A stretch of 64,000 nt of DNA from Nocardioides renjunii (GTDB lineage: Bacteria; Actinomycetota; Actinomycetes; Propionibacteriales; Nocardioidaceae): NCBI RefSeq assembly GCF_034661175.1, contig NZ_CP141058.1:2294001-2358000 (forward strand). The letters are read 5' to 3'. The notes under the pieces were generated by a model. That model was not told where the DNA came from and did not search any database. It was given only the letters and a program-made list of their open reading frames with translations. This document shows positions 8,186-16,495 of this stretch, piece after piece. A program made the translations under genes and the position numbers. Position 1 is the first letter of the stretch. Every line of letters begins with the position of its first letter.

Positions 8186-8693
8186 CCTCGAGGCTCCTGC
8201 CGCCCGCTCGTGGCTGCGCCTGGTGCACCTGGCGGTCGACGACATGGAGGCCGGCGGTGCGTTGTTCGGCTCACCCCTCGCGGCCGTGCACTTCGAGCAG
8301 ACCCTCATCTCCGGACTGCTGGCGCTCCAACCCAGCTCTGCGCAGGAGGTGGAGCGGCCGACGCGACCCTGCCCACCCGTCGTACGCGCCGTCGTGGACC
8401 TCATCGAGGATCAGCCCGAGCACGCGTGGACGATCGCCGAGCTGGCTCGGCATGCAGGGGTCTCGCCGCGCACCCTCCAGGAGGCGTTCCAGCGCGAGCT
8501 GGGCATGAGTCCGCTGGAGCGACTGCGTCGCACACGCCTGGAGCGCGCGCGTCGCGACCTCGTCTCGGCAGATCCCGCGCGGACCTCGGTCACCGACGTC
8601 GCGGCTCGCTGGGGCTTCTTCCACCTCGGCAGGTTCGCTCAGACCTACCGGGCGGCCTACCAGGAGCTCCCCTCGCAGACACTGGCGGGCTGA
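8160..8693 (+). pseudogene. AraC-family regulator, N-terminal half missing
   Basis: From about 8181 the plus strand encodes the linker and DNA-binding part of an AraC regulator: APAARSWLRLVHLAVDD, then two helix-turn-helix units (WTIAELARHAGVSPRTLQ and VTDVAARWGFFHLGRFAQTY). Intact relatives have about 150 more residues of ligand-binding domain upstream. Here that place is taken by the collagen-like fragment on the other strand. An in-frame ATG at 8180 could still give a short DNA-binding protein, so function is not ruled out. Confidence 0.6.
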
Positions 8694-8881
8694 AGCCGCT
8701 CGGCACCGGCGTCTCGCCGACCGATGCCGCTCGGCCCGTGGGGCAGCGCAACGTCGTGCCGTGGCAGTCATTGACACTGTCGCCCCCGATCGAGGCCGTC
8801 CTAGCGTGATCTCGCCGCGTCGGCAGGGCGACCAGCCCCCGCCCGACGCCTCCCGGACGCAGCTCCGCCCGCGTCCGCCAC

Positions 8882-8907
8882 CTCGATCCTCGATTCTCGA
8901 TCCTCGA
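8882..8907 (+). repeat. Two 12-bp direct repeats before the lipoprotein gene
   Basis: CTCGATCCTCGA occurs at 8882-8893 and again at 8896-8907, just ahead of the AAGGAG ribosome site of the next gene. Each copy is also nearly self-complementary. It could be an operator or a leader structure; no known motif recognised. Confidence 0.5.
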
Positions 8908-8918
8908 AGGAGATCCTC

Positions 8919-9425
8919 ATGCGCAGATGGTTGGTCGTCACCGGCCTCCTCGGCTCGCTGGCCCTCACCGGGTGCGGCGCGTCCGACACCTCCGACACCT
9001 CCGGCGCCGTCGACGATGCCATCACGGCAGCCGCGGACAGCGGCCCGGTGACCGACACCTCGGACCTCGCGGCCGACCGGGCGGTCCTGACCGCGCTGTG
9101 CGAGCAGCACTGCGCCTCGCTGAGCCTGGACGGCATCTCGATGTGCGAGTCCGGCGCCGAGTGCGACGCCAACGTCGCCGAGGCGCACGGGCGGCTCGAG
9201 GCGCTGGTCGACGCGGCGGCGGAGAAGGGGCTCGACATCACCGCCGCGCCCGCCATCGAGGGCCCGATCGCTGTGTCGCGGCGCGCGCACGAGGAGTACG
9301 GGTCGACGCAGCCCTGCCGGGACGAGGTCGCCGGGGAAGAGCTGTCCTCGACCTGCTTCGCCGGCGTCGCCGACTACCTGGTCACCGTCCAGCTCGTCGG
9401 CATGAGCCTGGAGCGGAACTCGTGA
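8919..9425 (+). CDS. Secreted lipoprotein, unknown function
   Basis: A 168-residue protein starting at ATG 8919 with AAGGAG 7 bases upstream. The signal peptide MRRWLVVTGLLGSLALTGCG ends in the lipobox LTGC, so Cys19 would be lipidated and the protein held on the outer face of the membrane. The mature part starts with a Ser/Thr/Asp linker and has six further cysteines, some likely paired (CEQHC, CESGAEC, CRDE, STCF). No family recognised. Confidence 0.8.
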   Translation: MRRWLVVTGLLGSLALTGCGASDTSDTSGAVDDAITAAADSGPVTDTSDLAADRAVLTALCEQHCASLSLDGISMCESGAECDANVAEAHGRLEALVDAAAEKGLDITAAPAIEGPIAVSRRAHEEYGSTQPCRDEVAGEELSSTCFAGVADYLVTVQLVGMSLERNS

Positions 9426-9707
9426 TCGTCACCGGGACCTACACCACCACGACCACCACCACACCGGCAGCGCGAGAGCGCCGGGACGTCTCCCAGGTCC
9501 CTGCACGCCGGTGACACTCGCGCACCCACCGCGACGTCGCGATCGTGCGGGCACCGGGACCGCTGACCGCTGTGCGGAGGTCACCCGGTCACCGGGCGGC
9601 TGGTGACGCCGCGTCCGGGACAAGAAGGACGCAAGGACGGGGCAAGTGGCCGACGTGAGACTGCATCGACGCCCAGTGCGTACGACGACCACTCGAGAGG
9701 ACCTTCC

Positions 9708-10730
9708 ATGCACCTGAAGAACCCCGCCGGCGCAGCTCGGCGGTTCCGCCCGGGACCACGAACGGCGGCGATGTTGGCCGCTGCGTCCCTGACCGCGAGC
9801 GTGGTGCCAGCAGCGTCGGCCGAGCCACCGACGCGGCCCGACCTCACCACCACGTCGGTCACCGTCACAGCCGCGGCGAAGCCCGGCGAGGCCATCTCCG
9901 TCTCGACGACGGTGAAGAACGCCTCCAAGCGCAAGGCGCCGGCCACCCGGACGACGTACGCGCTGTCGACAGACACGTCCGCCGGCGGCGACATCACGCT
10001 GCCGGGGACGAGCAAGGTCAAGGCGCTGAAGCCGGGAAGGAGCGCGTCGGTGAAGACAGCTGTGGCGCTGCCCGGCAGCACCCCGGACGGCAGCTACTTC
10101 GTGATCGCCTGCGCTGACGCCGCGAAAAAGGTGCGGGAGAGCAGGGAGAAGAACAACTGCCGCGCCTCCGACGCACCCGTCGAGGTCTCGGGCGACATCG
10201 AGGGAACCCTGTCCGGGACCCTCACCTTCACGGACGTCGGCGCGAGCAGCACGGGCCTCTGGGACACGTGGAACCGCTCGGCCCAGGCCACCGTGCACAT
10301 GTCGGTCAGTGGTCCCCGGCTCGACGAGGTGTTCGCCTCCACGGGCAGCACCTACACGGTCAACGGCACGCGGGACGACGCCAACACCGCCCCCGGCTGC
10401 CAGCGTCGGCGCAGCGAGACAGGTGGAGGCACCCTGGCCTACACCGGCAACCCGTACACCGACAACGTGCAGGGCAAGTTCACCAAGACCGACCTCAGCG
10501 GCCTGGGACTGCTCGTCACCATGCCCTACACCGCGGTGACCACCGAGTCGGGCTGCGAGGAGCCCAGGACGACCACCTCCTCGTCGATCGACCTCAACGA
10601 CATCACGCTCACCCAGGTCAGCCGGACGGCGACCAGCGTGACCTACCGGGTCTCGGAGTTCCTCGGGCCCTACAGCGGTACGTCGGAGTGGGACTCCATC
10701 ACGGGCGACCTCGTGCTCACCCTCACGTGA
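9708..10730 (+). CDS. Secreted CARDB-domain protein
   Basis: A 340-residue protein. Residues 1-40 are a signal peptide ending in ASAEPP. Residues about 45-155 are a CARDB/Ig-like adhesion domain (PDLTTTSVTVTAAA, SVSTTVKNAS, SYFVIACAD). The rest (about 160-340) is a beta-rich domain with GTLSGTLTFTDVG and a C-terminal SITGDLVLTLT, with no family recognised. It has no wall anchor, so it is probably released or loosely surface-bound. A strong hairpin lies downstream, shared with the convergent collagen-like gene. Confidence 0.75.
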   Translation: MHLKNPAGAARRFRPGPRTAAMLAAASLTASVVPAASAEPPTRPDLTTTSVTVTAAAKPGEAISVSTTVKNASKRKAPATRTTYALSTDTSAGGDITLPGTSKVKALKPGRSASVKTAVALPGSTPDGSYFVIACADAAKKVRESREKNNCRASDAPVEVSGDIEGTLSGTLTFTDVGASSTGLWDTWNRSAQATVHMSVSGPRLDEVFASTGSTYTVNGTRDDANTAPGCQRRRSETGGGTLAYTGNPYTDNVQGKFTKTDLSGLGLLVTMPYTAVTTESGCEEPRTTTSSSIDLNDITLTQVSRTATSVTYRVSEFLGPYSGTSEWDSITGDLVLTLT

Positions 10731-10809
10731 CCCCCGACTGACGGTCCAGGCGCGACCGGGTATCGCACCCGCAGGCCACGACGTAGCCCGGGCTTCATCG
10801 TTGGCTCAG

Positions 10810-10840
10810 GCCCGGGTGCTCTGGAAGCGGGCACCCGGGC
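10810..10840. terminator. Bidirectional hairpin between convergent genes
   Basis: Perfect 10-bp inverted repeat GCCCGGGTGC / GCACCCGGGC with an 11-base loop, placed between the CARDB gene and the convergent collagen-like gene. Confidence 0.75.
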
Positions 10841-10872
10841 CGCTCGACGACATGCGAGAGCCAGGCTCGGGG

Positions 10873-12306
10873 TCAGCCGATCGACAGCGGCAGGGCGAAC
10901 TGGTTGCCCGTCGTCGCCGGCAGTCCCAGCTCGTCGGTCGTGGCCGAGCGCATCTTCCAGGCGGTCTGGTTGGGCTGGCTGGCCGGGACGCCGCAGTTCC
11001 AGCCGCTTGCGCCCGAGTTGTCGAAGCCCCCGATGACGGGCATCGCGGCCGAGGTGGCGTAGCCATCGGCGACCGTGCCGATCACCATCCACTGGTTGAG
11101 CGAGTGCGAGTAGACCGCGCTCTTGCCGTACATCGTCTGCGGCGTCGAGCTGCCAGCGTTCCAGTAGGCGTCACCCGAGCAGCTGCCGGTGTAGTAGAGC
11201 TGGCCCTTGGCGGCCTGGCCGTCCCAGCCGACGTTGACGATGTAGCCGGTCGAGGTCTTGATCAGCACTCCCCGGCTGTACTGGGCGACCCCGTTGCCGC
11301 CGACGGGCGAGCCCGCGGACACGATCGTGCCGAGGGTCACGCCGTTGCGGTCCTTGAGGACGGCGCCGCTGCCCGCGGCACCCGCAGGGCCGGCCGGACC
11401 TGTGGCGCCCGCGGCGCCCTGCGGACCGGTCGCACCGGTGTCGCCCTTCGGCCCCTGCGGACCGATCGGACCCAGCGGTCCGATCGGGCCCTGCGGACCG
11501 GTGGCGCCGGCGGTGCCCTGCTGACCGTTGGCACCCGGCGCGCCCACGGCCCCTGTCGCGCCAGTCGCACCAGTCGCACCGGCCGCACCGGCAGCTCCCG
11601 TCGCGCCGGTGTCGCCCTTCGGTCCGACCGGACCGCGGAGGTTCACGACGGCGGCCCAGCCGCCGGCGGTCTTCTCGTAGGCGTCGTAGGTGGTGGTGTT
11701 CAGGTACCAGTCGCCCACGACACCCGTGGCGGCCGCCGGGGCGGTCGTGCCCTGGAGCCACTTGGTTCCGTCGACGCCGGTGTCTCCCTGGTCTCCCTGG
11801 TCGCCCTGGTCACCCTTCGCGCCGGTGTCGCCCGTGTCACCCTTGGCGCCGGCGTCACCCTCCGCGCCCTGTGCTCCCGTGTCGCCCTTGGCGCCGGTGG
11901 CACCGAGTGCGCCCGCCGCTCCCTGCGGACCCACCGCTCCGGGCGCGCCGGTGGCGCCCATGATGTTGACACGCAGCTCCCAGCCCGACGGGGTGTTCTT
12001 GTAGGCGTCGCCGGTGGCGGTATCGAGGTACCAGTCCCCCACGACGCTGCCCTCGTCGGTCGGTGCCCCGACACCCGAGTTCCACCGAGTCTTCAGCGTG
12101 GCCACGGCCTCGGTGCTGAGCTGGCGGGTCTCGATGGTGCGGTTCTTGATGTCCGCGGACGTGATCGAGCCGTCCTTGATGTCGCGGCCCGTGATCATGG
12201 CACCGGCGGTGGCGCCGCCGACACCCGCCGAGACGATCAGGGCACCGGCGACGACCAGGGCAGGAATGGTGCGGCCCTTGAGGCGGGCAGGGATGGACAA
12301 GGGCAC
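10873..12306 (-). CDS. Collagen-like (Gly-X-Y repeat) surface protein
   Basis: The 477-residue protein starts at GTG 12306 behind GGGAG. An N-terminal membrane or signal helix (TIPALVVAGALIVSAGVGG) is followed by the IKDGSITSADIKNRTI segment often found in actinobacterial surface proteins. Then come two blocks, each made of a small VGDWYL...DAY...GW domain and a run of Gly-X-Y triplets (GATGAPGAVGPQG type). The C-terminal 140 residues form a globular domain with several cysteines. The triplet runs should form a triple helix on the cell surface. Proline at X/Y is common, but bacterial versions are not hydroxylated. Confidence 0.8.
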   Translation of the reverse strand: MPLSIPARLKGRTIPALVVAGALIVSAGVGGATAGAMITGRDIKDGSITSADIKNRTIETRQLSTEAVATLKTRWNSGVGAPTDEGSVVGDWYLDTATGDAYKNTPSGWELRVNIMGATGAPGAVGPQGAAGALGATGAKGDTGAQGAEGDAGAKGDTGDTGAKGDQGDQGDQGDTGVDGTKWLQGTTAPAAATGVVGDWYLNTTTYDAYEKTAGGWAAVVNLRGPVGPKGDTGATGAAGAAGATGATGATGAVGAPGANGQQGTAGATGPQGPIGPLGPIGPQGPKGDTGATGPQGAAGATGPAGPAGAAGSGAVLKDRNGVTLGTIVSAGSPVGGNGVAQYSRGVLIKTSTGYIVNVGWDGQAAKGQLYYTGSCSGDAYWNAGSSTPQTMYGKSAVYSHSLNQWMVIGTVADGYATSAAMPVIGGFDNSGASGWNCGVPASQPNQTAWKMRSATTDELGLPATTGNQFALPLSIG

Positions 12307-12465
12307 GACGAGGACTCCCGGAGTGGGGTGGCGCCCACCCGGTTGGCGGCGCGGCGACTGGAGCCTGTCAGCGTCTCGGACGCGTGTCCGGCGAATGGAG
12401 CAAGAACGCGAATCGGTGGCGGCCGCGTCAGACTCGGTGCTAGCGCCGGGCGAGATCGCGGCCCC

Positions 12466-12820
12466 CACCTCGCCGCCCCGGGCGGCGTCGGGCTCGCCCT
12501 CTCCTCGCTGCTGTTCGTGGCCGGCGCCGCGACCAGTCCGCCCCAGGAGGACGGCAGCGCGGGGGCCCACATCGAGTCCCTGGGTGCGGATCCCTTCCTC
12601 GCCGGTCTCTCGGGGAACCTCTTCCACTGGGTCGATCCAGTTCACCGGCCTGCTCTACAGCGACTGGGTGCTCCCGGCGCTCGACCACCAGCTGTTGCTG
12701 CCGATGATCGCGTTCGGGGTCGTCGGCGGCCCGCTCGGGATCACGTTGGCTCTCGCGTGCTACGCGCCGTCGTACGTCGTGGGCTGGCGGCTCGTGCAGC
12801 GTGCCCGAGTGCACGCCTGA
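12466..12820 (+). pseudogene. Frameshifted small membrane protein
   Basis: Two neighbouring frames together look like one membrane protein. The first gives VGLALSSLLFVAGAATSPP and ADPFLAGLSGNLFHW; near 12640 the protein-like reading moves to another frame, IQFTGLLYSDWVLPALDH, followed by two hydrophobic helices and a stop at 12820. No start codon with a ribosome site is evident upstream. It is either a decayed gene or carries a sequencing error near 12640. Family not recognised. Confidence 0.45.
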
Positions 12821-12859
12821 CGGCGCAACCATCGGCGACGACAGCCTCCTGCGACGAGG

Positions 12860-12882
12860 ACCCGCCTACGACACGGGCGGGT
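12860..12882 (-). terminator. Hairpin after the first LuxR regulator gene
   Basis: ACCCGCC / GGCGGGT arms with a 9-base loop, directly downstream of the minus-strand LuxR gene. Confidence 0.5.
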
Positions 12883-12894
12883 GGTCGGCGTGCC

Positions 12895-15750
12895 TCAGCC
12901 GCGAGCATCCACCAGACGTGCCAGCTCGGTGCGCGAGCCCACGCCGACCTTGCGGAAGATGTTGCGCAGGTGGCTCTCCACCGTCTTGGTCGACAGGAAG
13001 ATCCGCTGGGCTATCTCCGGGTTGGTCAGCCGGTCCACCACGAGGTCGGCGATCTCGCGCTCGCGTGCGGTGAGTGAGGCGAGCCCCGCGACCCCGGATC
13101 CCGGTGAGGTCCTCCGGTGGGGTCGCCGCCCCACCCGTCCGAGCTCGCGCTCGGCCTCGTCGCGGAAGCGACGTGCGCCGCAGGCGTCCAGCGTGGCGGC
13201 CGCCTCGGTCCAGAGCGCGACAGCGCCCTCGAGGTCGCCCGTCCCTTCTACGGCTCGACCTGCGAGGGTCCTGGCCCGGGCAGCGTCGACCCGGGCGCCG
13301 ACGAGGTCCGCAGCGGTTGCCGCGGCGCGGGCCGCCTCGGCCGCTCGAGCGTGGTCGCCGCCGGCCAAGGCACACGCCGCCACCGCCCGGCGAGCCAGGG
13401 ACTGCGCGAACGGCAGCCCCACGACGTCCGCCCACGCGGTGGCGCCAGCGGCACATTCCTCTGCCCGGCGTACGTCACCGCGCGCCACGTGGGCACGTAC
13501 GGCGATGTCGAACGCGTAGGTGCGCCACCCGCCGGGGATCCCCGTCAGCTGGGCCCCGCCGCAGGTGGCGTACAACGTCTCGAGCGCGAGCTCTGGGCGC
13601 CCGCTCTCGACCTCGATGAAGGCCAGGACCGCTCCCGCCCACGCCTCGATGCCGGTGTTGGAGCGGCGCCCAGCCAGCTCGAGGCTCTCGCGCCCGCGGT
13701 CGGATGCCTCCTCGAGGCGGCCTGCGACGGCCAGCGCGAAGGCCAGGTTGAACAGGCCCCAGGCCGTGGTCTCCGGACGCCGGGCAGCGCGCGCCGCCTC
13801 GACCATGGTGTCGCAGTGGCGGATCGACTCCTCCACCCGACCGGCGACCCACAGTGCCGTGCCATAGGCCGGGCCGAGGGTGGGGACGGCCCACATGTCC
13901 CCGCTGGCCAGAGCGAGTGCGAGACCGCGGGCACCGTGCGCGATGCACGCGTCGTAGCGGTCGAGGTAGAGCTCGGCACCGGCCATCCCACCCAGGACGT
14001 CGAGTCGGCGGGCGAGGTCGGCGTCGGTGAGGAGCGGCAGCAGCTCGAGGGCGGAGCCGAGGTGGGCCTCCGCAGCCTCGGTGGCTCCCCCCAGAGCATG
14101 GGCGAACGCCGCACCGGCGTGGGCGGCAGCGCTCAGGACCGGCTTCTGCAGTCGTTCGGCCTCGCTCGCCGCGGCGGACGTCCAGGACCTGACCGCCTCG
14201 TGGTCGCGGTTGTAGAAGGCGTCGAGCACCATGGCGACCATCACCGAGACCGCCGGCTCGCTCCGGCGGTCCAGTGGCTCGAGCGTCCGGACCAGGCGAC
14301 GATGAGCGTCGGCGTACCGGCCCAGCCCCTGCTCGATGGCGACACTCGTCAGCGCGAGCTCCACGCGGGTGGCGTCGTCGGTCGCGAGCTCCAGCGCCTC
14401 GACGGCCGATGCCAGCGCGGCCTCGGGCTCGCCGAGCGCGGCGAGCAACGGCGGCTGCCGCCGCGCCAGACGCAGCCGTTGGCTCGGGTCCGCCGTTCCG
14501 GGAAGCAGTCGCAGTGCAGTGCCCAGCCACCGCACGGCGCTCGCGGGGGCGCGTGCGGCTGCCTGGTCGGCCGCCTCGACCAGCACGTCGACAGCCTCCT
14601 GGTCCCCCACTCGTGCGGCGTGCTCCAAGTGGCCCGCGAGATCGGTGGCCGGCGCGCCGAGTTCCGCGAGGCCGGCGACGCACCGCTCGTGCAGCGCGAG
14701 CCGTCGCCCCGGAGGCAGCGCGTCGTAGACGGCGCGACGCACCAGCGGGTGGCGGAACGCGAACTGCCGAGGGACGTCGCCGCTCTCGACGATGCCGCGC
14801 AGGACGAGCTGGTCGATGAGCTCGTACGCGCTCTGCTCGTCCACCCCGGCGACCCAGCCGGCGAGGTCCAGCCCGAACGGGTCGCCCACCACGGCCGCGC
14901 CCTCGGCCAGGCTCCGGGCCGGCCCGGCACGGTCGAGCTCCGCCAGGATCGCCTGCGAGATCGCAGGCGGGAGCCCATCGTCCAGCTGCGGGGCGTGCTC
15001 TCCGGTGCCCGCCAGCGTGAGCAGGTAGAAGGGGTTGCCACCGCTCACACGGTGCAGCTCCTCGGCCGAGCGACGGTCCGTCACGCCCATCAGGTCGCCC
15101 ACCTGCTGGACGTCGAGGGGGTTCACCTCCACGTACCTGGCGACCCCGTCGAACACCGCGCGCGCCACGTCGGCGGCCAGGTCGGCGTCCACCTGCCGTG
15201 GTCGGTAGGCACCCACGAGCAGCAGCCGGGCCGCGCCGGGGCGACGCAGCAGGAAGGCGAACAGCTCCAACGAGGAGCGGTCGGCCCAGTGCAGGTCGTC
15301 GAGCACCAGCACGAGCGGACGCTCCCGCGACACGAGCTCCAGCAACCTGCGGATCGCTGCGTAGCCGCTCACCCGGTGCTCGGGCGTCCCCACCGACACC
15401 CCGCCGGCAGGAACGCGGATGCCGAGCGACGGGAAGAGCGTCGCAAGGCGAGTCCGGTCCTCGTCGCTCATCGCCTCCAGCACCGTCTCGTCCAAGGCGT
15501 GCAGGTGTGCGTCAAGGGCGTCGACGAACGGGCCGAGCGGGTGCTGCTCGAACTCCGAGGCGCGCCCGGTGAGAACGAAGCCACCCAGCTCGTCCACCCT
15601 CGTGCGCAGCGTGCTGAGCAGGAACGTCTTGCCGATCCCCGGCTCCCCGGCGACGACGACGGCCGTGCTGTCACCGCGGAAGGCTTCGTGCACCGCACGC
15701 ATCAGTGCCTTCAGCTCGCCATCACGTCCGACAAGTCCAGCGCGCAGCAC
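12895..15750 (-). CDS. Large AAA-ATPase LuxR-family regulator (LAL/MalT-like)
   Basis: A 951-residue protein. The Walker A motif GEPGIGKT lies at 35-42, Walker B LVLVLDDLHWAD near 160, and a GGNPFYL sensor motif near 245. A long helical repeat region (TPR-like) fills about 400-870. The C-terminal 65 residues are a LuxR helix-turn-helix (LTAREREIADLVVDRLTNPE, then STKTVESHLRNIFRKVGV). Such proteins bind an inducer and ATP before activating transcription. GTG 15750 follows a strong GGAGGGGGAGG site. It is divergent from the small-gene/EamA operon and may control it; the ligand is unknown. Confidence 0.85.
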   Translation of the reverse strand: MLRAGLVGRDGELKALMRAVHEAFRGDSTAVVVAGEPGIGKTFLLSTLRTRVDELGGFVLTGRASEFEQHPLGPFVDALDAHLHALDETVLEAMSDEDRTRLATLFPSLGIRVPAGGVSVGTPEHRVSGYAAIRRLLELVSRERPLVLVLDDLHWADRSSLELFAFLLRRPGAARLLLVGAYRPRQVDADLAADVARAVFDGVARYVEVNPLDVQQVGDLMGVTDRRSAEELHRVSGGNPFYLLTLAGTGEHAPQLDDGLPPAISQAILAELDRAGPARSLAEGAAVVGDPFGLDLAGWVAGVDEQSAYELIDQLVLRGIVESGDVPRQFAFRHPLVRRAVYDALPPGRRLALHERCVAGLAELGAPATDLAGHLEHAARVGDQEAVDVLVEAADQAAARAPASAVRWLGTALRLLPGTADPSQRLRLARRQPPLLAALGEPEAALASAVEALELATDDATRVELALTSVAIEQGLGRYADAHRRLVRTLEPLDRRSEPAVSVMVAMVLDAFYNRDHEAVRSWTSAAASEAERLQKPVLSAAAHAGAAFAHALGGATEAAEAHLGSALELLPLLTDADLARRLDVLGGMAGAELYLDRYDACIAHGARGLALALASGDMWAVPTLGPAYGTALWVAGRVEESIRHCDTMVEAARAARRPETTAWGLFNLAFALAVAGRLEEASDRGRESLELAGRRSNTGIEAWAGAVLAFIEVESGRPELALETLYATCGGAQLTGIPGGWRTYAFDIAVRAHVARGDVRRAEECAAGATAWADVVGLPFAQSLARRAVAACALAGGDHARAAEAARAAATAADLVGARVDAARARTLAGRAVEGTGDLEGAVALWTEAAATLDACGARRFRDEAERELGRVGRRPHRRTSPGSGVAGLASLTAREREIADLVVDRLTNPEIAQRIFLSTKTVESHLRNIFRKVGVGSRTELARLVDARG

Positions 15751-15928
15751 GCCTCCCCCTCCTCGCTCGCTCAGGATAGGACGAGAGTGCCGTCGGCCTC
15801 CATGCCTGAGACGAGGTACGTCCACGACGCCGCCTCCCGCAGTGCGGGGCCTGGCCCGACACGGCTCAGGGTGCGCCTCAGGGTGTCCGCCCGATGTCGG
15901 TGCGCCGGCTCGTCGACACCATCGACAG

Positions 15929-16171
15929 GTGCCTCGATTCAGACTCTGCCACCACCACACACCCGACGAGTGCGCCGCCGCCATGGCGTCCTGGCGCGTC
16001 TTCGCGAGCCCCCTGCGTGGGCAGTCGGCGACGGCGTCCTGCGCTCACGGTGGCCACCACGTCTGGTTCGACGTCGAGGCACCCGACCGGGAGGCAGCCC
16101 TGTCGCTGCTTCCCGGCTTCGTCGCCCACCGCACGGAGGTCGTGCGCGTGGCCGAGCTCGACCTGCCCTGA
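15929..16171 (+). CDS. Small His/Cys-rich conserved protein
   Basis: An 80-residue protein opening RFRLCHHHTPDECAAAMASW and ending EVVRVAELDLP. Similar short proteins with an N-terminal H-x-H, a central S-PLR segment, a GGH-W/F motif and a C-terminal LLP-FVA-RT stretch occur in actinobacteria (recalled pattern, no known role). The Cys-His-His-His and the later CAHGGHH could bind a metal. GTG 15929 has only a weak ribosome site. It is first in a run of four same-strand genes ending with an EamA exporter. Confidence 0.6.
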   Translation: MPRFRLCHHHTPDECAAAMASWRVFASPLRGQSATASCAHGGHHVWFDVEAPDREAALSLLPGFVAHRTEVVRVAELDLP

Positions 16172-16193
16172 ACACCGTCCGAAGGAAACCGTC

Positions 16194-16286
16194 ATGACGT
16201 TCACCACCTCACCTGCGCCTGTCCACCGGTCGTCGACTGCTGCCGTCGCGCTCATCCTCGGCAAAGCCGGACGCGCCGGCGCATGA
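16194..16286 (+). CDS. 30-residue peptide, possible leader or small protein
   Basis: ATG 16194 has GAAGGA 6 bases upstream and opens a 30-codon frame (MTFTTSPAPVHRSS, ending LGKAGRAGA). Its stop overlaps the next gene's start by ATGA. The good ribosome site and the overlap favour real translation, perhaps mainly to couple translation to the next gene. No similarity recognised. Confidence 0.5.
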   Translation: MTFTTSPAPVHRSSTAAVALILGKAGRAGA

Positions 16287-16495
16287 GTGACCCACTGTCC
16301 GCGGCTCTCAGCCTGCTCGGCGTCGCAGCGCTGGTCATGGCGCTGTGTCTCGGAGGGACGCTCGTCGCGGCCGAGACCTGGCACGTCCGTCGGCGCGGCC
16401 GGACCGCTCGCAGCCCGAGGGCGTCGGCGCAGCCGTCCACGTCCTACGGCGCTCCCCCACAGCCGACACGAGTGCATTCGGGCGGAAAGCCATGA
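16283..16495 (+). CDS. Small single-pass membrane protein
   Basis: 70 residues with one membrane helix (about 5-29, LSLLGVAALVMALCLGGTLV) followed by a basic, Pro/Ser-rich tail that should face the cytoplasm. It overlaps the genes on both sides by 4 bases (ATGA), so it is made together with the EamA transporter and may be an accessory subunit. No family recognised. Confidence 0.6.
   Translation: MSDPLSAALSLLGVAALVMALCLGGTLVAAETWHVRRRGRTARSPRASAQPSTSYGAPPQPTRVHSGGKP

Noticed and set aside
10801..13077. 758-codon plus-strand frame over the collagen-like gene
   Set aside because: Mostly antisense to the Gly-X-Y repeats. Only its end (12466-12640) looked protein-like and is reported as part of a frameshifted pseudogene.
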